From Bradyrhizobium sp. MOS003 (GTDB lineage: Bacteria; Pseudomonadota; Alphaproteobacteria; Rhizobiales; Xanthobacteraceae): a stretch of 64,000 nucleotides of DNA. The DNA lies in contig NZ_PYFW01000003.1 of NCBI RefSeq assembly GCF_003020125.1, forward strand, positions 62,001-126,000, written 5' to 3'. Positions 17,420 to 25,016 of the stretch are shown in pieces. Position 1 is the stretch's first letter, and every line of letters begins with the position of its first letter. The notes beneath the pieces are model-generated. The model saw only the letters and a program-made list of their open reading frames with translations. It had not been told where the DNA came from and did no database searches. The position numbers and the translations under genes are program-made.

Positions 17420-17733
17420 TCGACAGTGATCGATGCCGAGGCGGTTGACGAATAGCCGTTGTCGCCGATCCATTCGAACTCGAACCTGCCACTCTCCTTC
17501 GCGACCGCGAAGAAGGACAGATAGGGATTGGCAGCGATCGCCGGAAACAGATCGGCGCGGAAGATCTCGGTGCCGTTGTAACGGCAGGTGAAGCTCGTGA
17601 TAATGTCGCGCGGTACCAGCTTGCCGTCCGCGGTGTGGCGGAATCCCGTCTCCATGATATGCGAGGTCAGCGTGCGGATCTCGATGACGTCGCCGCGCCT
17701 GGCCTTGGCGGGAACGTTGATGAGCGCGGCCAT
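17416..17733 (-). CDS. soxZ: Thiosulfate oxidation carrier complex protein SoxZ
   Basis: A 105-residue immunoglobulin-like protein that pairs with SoxY to form the carrier of covalently bound sulfur intermediates. Family features are PAKARRGDVIEIRTLTSHIMETGFR near the N-terminus and FFAVAKESGRFEFEWIGDNG near the end. As in other SoxZ proteins there is no signal peptide; export is by hitch-hiking on Tat-targeted SoxY. The ATG overlaps the soxY stop (TGATG), so stoichiometric translation with SoxY is assured. Confidence 0.94.
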   Translation of the reverse strand: MAALINVPAKARRGDVIEIRTLTSHIMETGFRHTADGKLVPRDIITSFTCRYNGTEIFRADLFPAIAANPYLSFFAVAKESGRFEFEWIGDNGYSSTASASITVE

Positions 17734-18200
17734 CAGTTCATCTCCTCGGTGCAGGCGGCCAGCGTCACGACGACATCGACGGCGACCTGCCAAAACGTGT
17801 CGTCGGAGAGGCGGGCGATCGCCACCACCTTCTGGGTGTCGGCGAGCCGGATTCGGGTCGCGACCTGGGCGCGGCCTGAGGAGGGGCCGAGATAGAAATT
17901 GGCGATGTTGGGCTGTGGGTTTTTCTCATTGAAGACGTGGATGCTCTTGACGTGGTCGTCAGCCGTCATCGGGCTTGCGACGGTTACCGTCATCGGCACG
18001 GTATTGCCGTTCTCGACCAGCGGGGGAATGTCGACCTTCACCTTTCCGGTGCGAATCGGCGCCTCGCCGACGACGTTGCGGATCGCGGTGTTGAGCATCG
18101 CTGGCGTTGCCCGAAGCGGACGCAGGGTGACGATCGGGATCGTCCCGGCGGCGGTGACACCTCCGGCGAGGCTCAAAAATTGTCGTCGCGTGGTTGGCAT
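17733..18200 (-). CDS. soxY: Sulfur carrier SoxY with an atypical C-terminus
   Basis: A 155-residue carrier protein with a Tat signal (TTRRQFLSLAGG, residues 3-14). The SoxY fold is recognisable in KVKVDIPPLVENGNTVPMTVTVASPMTADDHVKSIHVFNEKNPQP. Canonical SoxY ends in a flexible GGCGG arm whose cysteine carries the substrate. Here the end is VVVTLAACTEEMN: the cysteine is kept, but both flanking glycine pairs are gone and five residues extend beyond it. That should stiffen the arm and change access to SoxXA and to any hydrolase. No alternative frame restores GGCGG. The gene lies between soxX and soxZ, as expected. Confidence 0.88.
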   Translation of the reverse strand: MPTTRRQFLSLAGGVTAAGTIPIVTLRPLRATPAMLNTAIRNVVGEAPIRTGKVKVDIPPLVENGNTVPMTVTVASPMTADDHVKSIHVFNEKNPQPNIANFYLGPSSGRAQVATRIRLADTQKVVAIARLSDDTFWQVAVDVVVTLAACTEEMN

Positions 18201-18208
18201 GAACAGTC

Positions 18209-18841
18209 CTAGTCGCGAAGCGTTGCAAGAAAAGCCACGATGTCCTCGATCTCCGCGGCCGACAAGATCGGCTTGCCGGCAAAATTGCGTCCGACACGCG
18301 CGAGGCCGTCGGCGCGATAATAGGACGGCATGATGGTCTCCGCGTTGAAGCGCGACGCATCGACCAGTCGAAGCCGCAACTGGCTCGTCGTCCATCGGTT
18401 CCCGGCGCCGGTGAGGTCAGGTGCGAGATCGCCCTGAAATCGCGTTTCGGGGAAGGGTCCGGAATGGCAGAGGATGCAGGTCGTAGTGCGCGCCAGCACC
18501 AGCGCGCGGCCGCGCGTGACGTCGCCGGGCGAACCGGTGAGCGATTGCGGGATGCCGTCGCCGACGACTTTGTAGGGGGCGAGTTCGTCCGCCTTGGTAG
18601 GCAAGGCGAAGGCGAGGCTCGCTACAATGAATGCTGCAATCGCAGATGTCGAACGGGTTGCGCGGCGGCGCCGCGAACTCCTCTTACCTCTCCCGCTTGC
18701 GGGAGAGGTCGAGCCGAAGGCGAGGGTGAGGGCTCTGTACTCTTGGGGGTCCTCGCAAGTTGAGAAACCCTTTCCCCAGCCCTCACCCGCAGGCGGGGGA
18801 GGGAGCGCACCTTGTTCGCGGCGATAGGCTCGTCTCACCAT
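18209..18841 (-). CDS. soxX: Sulfur oxidation c-type cytochrome SoxX carrying a repeat-derived N-terminal insertion
   Basis: The C-terminal 110 residues are a normal SoxX monoheme cytochrome: CILCH heme site, GDLAPDLTGAGNRWTTSQLRLRLVD and the distal ligand region ETIMPSYYR. It should pair with SoxA in the periplasm. The signal peptide (TRSTSAIAAFIVASLAFALPTKADE) is not at the N-terminus: the only in-frame ATG is at 18841, and codons between it and the signal peptide come from a palindromic repeat (GALPPPPAGEG...SPASGRGK). No ATG, GTG or TTG lies between the repeat and the signal peptide. Export is therefore doubtful unless a non-standard start is used. A ribosome-like AAGAGGAG (minus strand, 18676-18683) sits at the repeat edge without a start codon after it. 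Confidence 0.82.
   Translation of the reverse strand: MVRRAYRREQGALPPPPAGEGWGKGFSTCEDPQEYRALTLAFGSTSPASGRGKRSSRRRRATRSTSAIAAFIVASLAFALPTKADELAPYKVVGDGIPQSLTGSPGDVTRGRALVLARTTTCILCHSGPFPETRFQGDLAPDLTGAGNRWTTSQLRLRLVDASRFNAETIMPSYYRADGLARVGRNFAGKPILSAAEIEDIVAFLATLRD
18686..18803. repeat. Palindromic repeat inserted in the 5' part of soxX
   Basis: Two hairpins bound the element: a perfect 11-bp stem (ACCTCTCCCGC/GCGGGAGAGGT, 18686-18709) and an 11-bp stem with one mismatch (CCCTCACCCGC/GCGGGGGAGGG, 18780-18803). Elements with CTCTCCCGC...GCGGGAGAG and CCCTCACCCGC ends are common between genes in Bradyrhizobium, as I recall. Here the element lies inside an open reading frame. Confidence 0.78.
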
Positions 18842-18845
18842 CGCA

Positions 18846-20132
18846 TCAGCCAAAAGTGTCGGTCGTGATGGTTTGAAACCAGCGTTCGGCCTCCACCGCC
18901 TCGCGGGCCCGCAACTCTCGCGGCGCATCGACCGGGCTCGTGGCGCCGCCCTCGACCTCGGCGAAGATGTCGCCCTTGGGCTGGTAATTTCCCGCGAGTG
19001 AGAAGCCGTAGCCGGGGGCGACGGTGTTGTAGCAGACGCCGGTCAGCCGCGGCGGCTCCAGCGTGCGGCCGTCGAGCCCAGCGACGATCGCGGCAGCGCA
19101 GGCCTTGCCTTGCGCGCTTGCGGCTGATGCCGATTTGGGGATGCCGCCGCCAAGGCAGGCGTCGCCGATGACATGGATGTTCTTGACGAGTTTCGATTCG
19201 AACGTGACAGGATCGATCGGACACCAGCCGGTCGCATCCGCAGCGCCCGCGGTCTCGGCGATGCGTCCCGCGCGTTGCGGCGGAATCACGTTGGCGACAT
19301 CGGGTGTGTAATTGCCGAACTCGGTGACGATGGTTCTGGTCGAAGGATCCACCGAGGTGACGCGACCGCCTTGCGACAGGCCGATCCGCTCGATCATGTC
19401 GCCGTAGAGCTCCTTCCACGCCTTCTCGAACAGCCGCTGCTGGGAGAAATTGTCCTTGGCGTCGAGCACCAGGACCTTTGATCGTGGCTTGCTCGCCTTC
19501 AGATAATGCGCGATCAGGCTGGCGCGCTCGTACGGTGCGGGCGGGCAGCGCGAGGGATTGGCCGGAACGGCGATGGCGACCGTGCCGCCGTCAGCCATTG
19601 CCTCCAACTGCCTGCGCAGCAACAGCATTTGCGCGCCGGCCTTCCATGCGTGCGGCATCGTCTCCGATGCGGCATCGTCATAGCCAGGCAGCGCTTCGAA
19701 ATGGAAGTCGATGCCGGGCGAGAGCACGAGGCGGTCATAGGGCAGCGCGACGCCATCATTCGTCACGACGCTGCGCCGCTCCGGGTCGATCGTGGTCACG
19801 GCCTGACCGATCACCGTGACGCCATCGGCGGCAATCTGGTCGTAGCCGAACTGCTGTGCCTCGATGTCGCGAAGGCCCGCAATCACCGCGTTGCTCAAGG
19901 GGCAGGACGTGAAGACCGCGTTGGGCTCGATCAGGATCACTTGCATTTTTTTCTGCGCGCTCTTCAGCGCGCGGGCGCAAGCCGCGCCGCCGAATCCGCC
20001 GCCGACCACGACGACACGTCCCGCGGACTGCGCGCGCAGGATCGAGGGGGCGGCAAACGATGTGGCCGCGGCGGTGATGCCGAGCACGGCATTCCGCCGT
20101 GTCACCGGCGCATTCATGAATCTTGTCCGCAA
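18846..20132 (-). CDS. soxF: Flavocytochrome c sulfide dehydrogenase flavoprotein subunit (FccB/SoxF-like)
   Basis: A 428-residue FAD protein exported by Tat (VTRRNAVLG then a hydrophobic stretch). The FAD motif VVVVGGGFGGAAC follows the signal. LIEPNAVFTSCPLSN contains the cysteine position that binds FAD covalently in FccB, and SRCPPAPYERA plus GWCPIDPVTFES supply the cysteine pair of the redox disulfide. Such proteins oxidise sulfide or reactivate the Sox system. An alternative start at 20117 gives a Tat peptide closer to the usual length. No fccA cytochrome gene is adjacent; SoxX and SoxA downstream could accept electrons. It lies 37 bases after the molybdenum hydroxylase gene and its stop is 4 bases before soxX. 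Confidence 0.88.
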   Translation of the reverse strand: MRTRFMNAPVTRRNAVLGITAAATSFAAPSILRAQSAGRVVVVGGGFGGAACARALKSAQKKMQVILIEPNAVFTSCPLSNAVIAGLRDIEAQQFGYDQIAADGVTVIGQAVTTIDPERRSVVTNDGVALPYDRLVLSPGIDFHFEALPGYDDAASETMPHAWKAGAQMLLLRRQLEAMADGGTVAIAVPANPSRCPPAPYERASLIAHYLKASKPRSKVLVLDAKDNFSQQRLFEKAWKELYGDMIERIGLSQGGRVTSVDPSTRTIVTEFGNYTPDVANVIPPQRAGRIAETAGAADATGWCPIDPVTFESKLVKNIHVIGDACLGGGIPKSASAASAQGKACAAAIVAGLDGRTLEPPRLTGVCYNTVAPGYGFSLAGNYQPKGDIFAEVEGGATSPVDAPRELRAREAVEAERWFQTITTDTFG

Positions 20133-20169
20133 AATGCCGCGGCGGCCGTCGTGGCCGCCGCGGCTGCTC

Positions 20170-22353
20170 TCAGGCGAAGGTGATGTTCTGGTCCCGCAGC
20201 GGCACCGAGCGGATGCGCTTGCCGGTCGCGGCGAAGTAGGCGTTGAGCACGGCCGGCGCTGCGACGCCGATGGTCGGCTCGCCGACGCCGCCCCAGAACC
20301 CGCCGCTCGGCACCATCACCGATTCCACCTTCGGCATCTCGTTGATGCGCATCGAATTGTAGGTGTCGAAGTTGGTTTGCTCGATCTTGCCGTCCTTGAC
20401 GGTGCAGCCGCCGTAGAACAGCGCCGAAAGGCCGTAAACGAAGGAACCCGCGATCTGCCGCTCCACCTGGGCCGGATTGACGACATATCCGGGATCGGTG
20501 GAGGCGACGATGCGATGCACCTTGATCTTGTTGCCGTCGGTCACCGAGATCTCGGCGGCGCCGGCGACATAGCTGCCATAGCCCATCACTTGGGCGATGC
20601 CGCGATAGACGCCCTTCGGCGCCGGCATGGTCCAGCCGATCTTCTCGGCGACCGCATTGAGCACCGCGAGGTGCTTGGGGTGATTGCCCATCAACTTGCG
20701 GCGGAATTCGAGCGGGTCCTGGCCTGCGGCCTGGGCCAGCTCGTCCATGAAGCACTCCATGTAGATCGCGTTGTGATTGACGTTGACACCGCGCCAGAAG
20801 CCGGGCGGGACGTGCGGGTTGCGCATCGCGTGCTCGACCAAGAGGTTCGGAACCGAATAGCCGAACGCGGCCTCGCCGGTTTGGGCGACCCCCTGGAAGG
20901 CGGCGGGGTCCATGCCGTTTTGCAGCGCTTCGGGGCGCAGCGAGAACAGGATCGACTGCCCCGACAGGCGGTAATGCAGCGCGACAAGATTGTTGTCGGC
21001 ATCGAACGCGCCGGTCATCTTGCACTGGGTGATCGGGTGATACCGGCCGTGCGCCATGTCCTCTTCGCGCGACCAGATCAGCTTGACCGGCGTGCCGGGC
21101 ATTGCTTTGGCGATCATCACGGCCTGGCGGACATAGTCGGTCTGGCCGCGCCGGCCGAAGCCGCCGCCGGGCATGACCTTGTGCACGTCGCACTTGTCCG
21201 CCGGCAGGCCTGAGGCCTCCAGCACCGCTGCGAACGCGGCCTCGCCATTCTGCGTGCCGCACCAGACCTCGCATTTGTCCGCGCTGTAGAGCGCGGTGGC
21301 GTTCATCGGCTCCATCGTGGCGTGGTTCTGGTAGGGATAGGAGTAGACGGCCTCGACCTTCTTGACCGCACTCGCGATCGCCGCCTTGGCGTCGCCGTTC
21401 TTGTTGCCGACATAGGCCGGCTGGTCGTTGTCGAGGCCTTCGGCCAGCCACTTTGCAATCGATTCGCTGGAGACTTTTGCGTTGTCGCCCTCGTCCCAGA
21501 CGATCGGCAGCGCATCCAGCGCGGTCTTGGCGTGCCACCAGGTGTCGGCGACGACCGCGACCGCGGTATCGCCGACCTTGACGACCTTCTTGACGCCTTT
21601 CATGCCGGCGATCTTGGATTCGTCGAAGCTCTTCAGTTTGCCGCCGAAGACCGGGCAGTCCTTGATTGCGGCGTTCACCATGCCCGGCAACTTGACGTCG
21701 ACGCCGTAGATCATGGCGCCGTTGGTCTTGTCGACGGTGTCGAGCCGCTTCACGCCCTTGCCGATCAGTTTCCAGTCCTTCGGATCCTTCAGCTTGACCT
21801 CGGCCGGCGGCGTCAGCTTCGCGGCGGCCTCGGCGACCTTGCCATAGGTCGTGGTCCGGCCCGACGGCGTATGGATGATGACGCTGTTCGCTGCCGTGCA
21901 TTCGGAGACCGGCGCCTTCCATGCGTCGGCCGCGGCCTGGATCAGCATCACGCGCGCGGTGGCGCCGCCCTTGCGGACATAGTCCTGAGAGGATCGGATG
22001 CCGCGGCTGCCGCCGGTCGAGAAATCGCCCCAGACGCGCTTGCGGGCGACGCTCTGGCCCGGCGTCGGATATTCGGTCGTGACCTTGGTCCAGTCGCATT
22101 CGAGTTCCTCGGCGACGAGCTGGGCGAGACCTGTGAGCGAACCCTGGCCCATCTCGGAGCGGGCGATGCGAATCACGACGGTGTCGTCTGGCCTGACCAC
22201 GACCCAGGCGCCGATTTCGGGCGAGCCGTCGGCGGCGCGGACCACGGCGGGCCCGAAGGGGATATCGAGGCCGACGGCAAGGCCGGCGCCGAGCGTGGCG
22301 CTGCCGATGACGAAGGCACGGCGATCCATGCGGGGAGAAACATGCTTGCTCAT
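20170..22353 (-). CDS. Molybdopterin-binding xanthine dehydrogenase-family large subunit
   Basis: A 727-residue molybdenum hydroxylase subunit with a Tat signal (MDRRAFVIGSATLGAGLAVG, about residues 9-28). Molybdopterin and active-site segments include SEMGQGSLTGLAQLVAEEL, GGGFGRRGQ, PPGFWRGVNVNHNAIYMECF and GGVGEPTIGVAAPAVLNA, the last holding the catalytic glutamate. The arrangement of a Tat-targeted large subunit with a separate 2Fe-2S subunit and no FAD subunit is that of the isoquinoline 1-oxidoreductase (IorB) group, which pass electrons to cytochrome c. The organic substrate is unknown. The 2Fe-2S gene precedes it by 10 bases; SoxF follows after 37, so it probably heads the sox transcript. 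Confidence 0.9.
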   Translation of the reverse strand: MSKHVSPRMDRRAFVIGSATLGAGLAVGLDIPFGPAVVRAADGSPEIGAWVVVRPDDTVVIRIARSEMGQGSLTGLAQLVAEELECDWTKVTTEYPTPGQSVARKRVWGDFSTGGSRGIRSSQDYVRKGGATARVMLIQAAADAWKAPVSECTAANSVIIHTPSGRTTTYGKVAEAAAKLTPPAEVKLKDPKDWKLIGKGVKRLDTVDKTNGAMIYGVDVKLPGMVNAAIKDCPVFGGKLKSFDESKIAGMKGVKKVVKVGDTAVAVVADTWWHAKTALDALPIVWDEGDNAKVSSESIAKWLAEGLDNDQPAYVGNKNGDAKAAIASAVKKVEAVYSYPYQNHATMEPMNATALYSADKCEVWCGTQNGEAAFAAVLEASGLPADKCDVHKVMPGGGFGRRGQTDYVRQAVMIAKAMPGTPVKLIWSREEDMAHGRYHPITQCKMTGAFDADNNLVALHYRLSGQSILFSLRPEALQNGMDPAAFQGVAQTGEAAFGYSVPNLLVEHAMRNPHVPPGFWRGVNVNHNAIYMECFMDELAQAAGQDPLEFRRKLMGNHPKHLAVLNAVAEKIGWTMPAPKGVYRGIAQVMGYGSYVAGAAEISVTDGNKIKVHRIVASTDPGYVVNPAQVERQIAGSFVYGLSALFYGGCTVKDGKIEQTNFDTYNSMRINEMPKVESVMVPSGGFWGGVGEPTIGVAAPAVLNAYFAATGKRIRSVPLRDQNITFA

Positions 22354-22363
22354 TGGCGGCTCC

Positions 22364-22813
22364 TTACGCGCTTGCGATCGTGTGGATCGCTTCGCGCACC
22401 TGCTGGAAGGTGCCGCAGCGGCAGATATTGGTGATGGCCTCGTCGATATCGGCGTCGGTCGGCTTCGGCTTCTCGTTCAGCAGCGCCGCCACCGCCATGA
22501 TCATGCCGCTCTGGCAATAGCCGCATTGCGGCACGTCCTGGGCGATCCAGGCCTCCTGCACCTTGTGCAAGGCATCGCGTGAGCCGAGTCCCTCGATGGT
22601 CGTGATCTTCTTGCCCTCGGCTTCGCTGACCGAGACGCCGCAGGAGCGGGTGGCGATGCCTTCGATGTGGACGGTGCAGGCGCCGCATTGTGCAATGCCG
22701 CAACCGTATTTGGTGCCGGTCAGACCGGCATTCTCGCGGATCGCCCAGAGCAGCGGCGTGTCCGGCTCGACGTCGAGGGTGAAGGTTTTTCCGTTGATTG
22801 TTAGGTTTGCCAT
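22364..22813 (-). CDS. (2Fe-2S)-binding small subunit of the molybdenum hydroxylase
   Basis: A 149-residue protein with two 2Fe-2S clusters: a plant-ferredoxin type site ([12 protein letters not shown] with the following SCGVSV) and a C-terminal helical site ([12 protein letters not shown] and [15 protein letters not shown]). It shuttles electrons from the molybdopterin site of the next gene's product. It lacks a signal peptide; the assembled complex would be exported by the Tat signal of the large subunit. ATG 22813 ([11 protein letters not shown]) is the family-typical start. A 13-bp inverted repeat lies 12 bases upstream. Confidence 0.92.
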   Translation of the reverse strand: MANLTINGKTFTLDVEPDTPLLWAIRENAGLTGTKYGCGIAQCGACTVHIEGIATRSCGVSVSEAEGKKITTIEGLGSRDALHKVQEAWIAQDVPQCGYCQSGMIMAVAALLNEKPKPTDADIDEAITNICRCGTFQQVREAIHTIASA

Positions 22814-23148
22814 CGCAGTCCCCTGATTGGCCCAATCCACCGATTGAACTCAGGGGCGCAATGTGTCCGGCAAATTGGAACTGTTCAAATCAATAGTGCG
22901 AGGGGTGAAACGCGAAGAATTGCGCTGTCGGGGGAAGATTACGAGGAGGGCGGTGTTTTGTCTCACCCCCATCATGGTCGATCCGATCGACCTTCCGCGG
23001 GCGCCAATCCACAGGTCTGGGGCGACACGCAGCTGTGAACGCGGGTTCCAGGCCGCGTCCGGCCACGGCGACAGTTTGTCCCTTTTGCCGGGATGCAAGA
23101 CGTTCGCGGTCTGGTACACTGCGCCGACGCCAGAAGGAGTTCCACGAA
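22814..23148. other. 335-bp divergent intergenic region with an operator-like palindrome
   Basis: Control region between the minus-strand molybdenum hydroxylase/sox run and the radical SAM gene. At 22825-22837 there is GATTGG-C-CCAATC, a perfect 6-bp inverted repeat just upstream of the 2Fe-2S gene, a possible repressor site. The rest holds only short low-quality frames on both strands and no recognised promoter, RNA or repeat. Confidence 0.45.
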
Positions 23149-24759
23149 TTGCCAAGTCCCAACGTGCTGATGCTGTATCCGCTGTTCTCGGCGGAATCCT
23201 TCTGGACCTTTGGCGAATCCTGCAAGGTGTTGGGCGTAAAGCGACCGGCCGCTCCCTTGGGCCTGATCACCGTGGCCGCGATGTTGCCCGAAAGCTGGAC
23301 GGTCCGGCTGATCGATTGCAATACGGCGCCCTTCAGCGACGAGGATCTCGCCTGGGCCGACGTCGTCTTCACCGGCGGGATGATGCCGCAGCAGGCCGAC
23401 ACGCTGCGCCTCATCGAGATTTGCCGTGCCGCAGGCAAGCCGGTGGTCGTGGGTGGACCGGATCCGACCTCGAGCCCGCACATCTATGAACGGGCCGACT
23501 TCAGGGTGCTCGGCGAGGCCGAGAGCGTCATCGACGAATTCATCGCAGCCTGGGAAGGCGGCGCGCGGTCCGGGACCTTTACCGCACCGAAATTCCAGGC
23601 GGACGTGACCAAGACGCCTGTGCCGCGTTTCGACCTGCTCAAGTTCGAGGACTATCTCTATCTCGGCGTGCAGTATTCCCGTGGATGTCCGTTCACCTGC
23701 GAGTTCTGCGACATCATCGAGCTCTATGGACGCGTGCCGCGGACCAAGACCAACGCGCAGATGCTGTCGGAGCTCGACAGGCTCTACACCATGGGCTACC
23801 GCGGCCATCTCGATTTCGTCGACGACAATTTCATCGGCAACAAGAAGTCGCTCAGGCTGTTCCTGCCCCAGCTTGCCGAGTGGCAGCGCGCGCACGGCTA
23901 CCCCTTCGAATTGTCGACCGAAGCCTCGGTCAATCTGGCAGACGATCCCGAGCTGCTGGACCTGATGGGCGCAGCCAATTTCTTCGCCGTCTTCGTCGGC
24001 ATCGAAAGTCCGGATCCGGCGACGCTGGTCGCGATGCGGAAGAAGCAGAACACGCGGCGCAACATCGCCGAGAGCATCCACAAGATCTACGCCGCCGGCA
24101 TGCTCGTCACCGCGGGCTTCATCGTCGGCTTCGACAACGAGAAGGTCTCCATGGCGGACGCCATGATCGACTTCATCGAGGAGGCGGCGATTCCCGTCAG
24201 CATGGTCGGACTGCTCTATGCCTTGCCGAACACGCAATTGACGCGCCGCCTGGAGCGCGAAGGCCGGCTCCACGTCGGCCACGATGTGGCGCCGACCATC
24301 GGCGCCGATCAGTGCACGGCCGGGATCAATTTCGATCCGGTGCGGCCGCTGCGCGACATCCTGACGGATTACAAGCGCGTGCTGGAGCACGTCTACAGCC
24401 CGACCGCCTATGCAGGACGCGTCGACCGCTTGATGACGCTGCTCGACCGTTCGCGGCAGCGCCACGAACTCGCGGAAGGGGATATCCGCGCCAAGCTCGG
24501 TGCGATGGAGACCGTGCATCGTGTCGTCTCCGCGCTTCCCGAAGCGCGCGGGCCGCTGTGGCAGACGTTCATGAACTGCGCCAAGCGCGACACGTCTTCG
24601 GCGCGCATTGCGGTCCAGATGATCGCCGCCTATGCCCATCTCGGACCGTTCTCCCGCAAGGTCATCGCCGCCATCGATGAGCGCCTGGCGGCGCTGGACG
24701 AGCAAATGCCGAGTCCAGCCCTGGCTGCGGGCGCGACCGAGGCTCGACATCTGGCCTGA
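23149..24759 (+). CDS. B12-binding domain radical SAM protein
   Basis: A 536-residue enzyme with an N-terminal cobalamin-binding-like domain (about residues 1-135; FTGGMMPQQADTL and VVVGGPDPTSSPH) and a radical SAM domain whose 4Fe-4S motif is CPFTCEFC (YSRGCPFTCEFCDIIELYGR). A C-terminal region of the DUF4070 type follows (YSPTAYAGRVDRLM). Relatives include the hopanoid C-2 methylase HpnP, and the opening VLMLYPLFSAESFWTF...PAAPLGLITVAAMLP is similar, but I cannot say it acts on hopanoids. I prefer the TTG at 23149 because AGAAGGAG lies nine bases before it; an ATG at 23170 is possible. It is a stand-alone gene. Confidence 0.85.
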   Translation: MPSPNVLMLYPLFSAESFWTFGESCKVLGVKRPAAPLGLITVAAMLPESWTVRLIDCNTAPFSDEDLAWADVVFTGGMMPQQADTLRLIEICRAAGKPVVVGGPDPTSSPHIYERADFRVLGEAESVIDEFIAAWEGGARSGTFTAPKFQADVTKTPVPRFDLLKFEDYLYLGVQYSRGCPFTCEFCDIIELYGRVPRTKTNAQMLSELDRLYTMGYRGHLDFVDDNFIGNKKSLRLFLPQLAEWQRAHGYPFELSTEASVNLADDPELLDLMGAANFFAVFVGIESPDPATLVAMRKKQNTRRNIAESIHKIYAAGMLVTAGFIVGFDNEKVSMADAMIDFIEEAAIPVSMVGLLYALPNTQLTRRLEREGRLHVGHDVAPTIGADQCTAGINFDPVRPLRDILTDYKRVLEHVYSPTAYAGRVDRLMTLLDRSRQRHELAEGDIRAKLGAMETVHRVVSALPEARGPLWQTFMNCAKRDTSSARIAVQMIAAYAHLGPFSRKVIAAIDERLAALDEQMPSPALAAGATEARHLA

Positions 24760-25016
24760 CATCCGCAACGCGATGGAACCGCCCACGACGCTTTGATGCG
24801 CTGCGCGGCGGGCCGTCAGGATATCAAATCGGCTGTCATGTGTGAGATCCCGGCTTGACAGCAGGACAACCTCAAGCTGATCGTCATCGGGACGACACTG
24901 CTGCGATTTTCGGTGTCTGAACATTCCGCGCGGGCCTTTGAATGGTCCGCGAGGCTCAGTGCTCGTCTGCCATTGCGACCGACGTCATTGCCGGAAAAGC
25001 ATTAGCGGGGGTAGGC

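Noticed and set aside
22863..23489. Plus-strand frame overlapping the radical SAM 5' end
   Set aside because: Starts without a ribosome site and becomes an out-of-frame shadow of the radical SAM gene.
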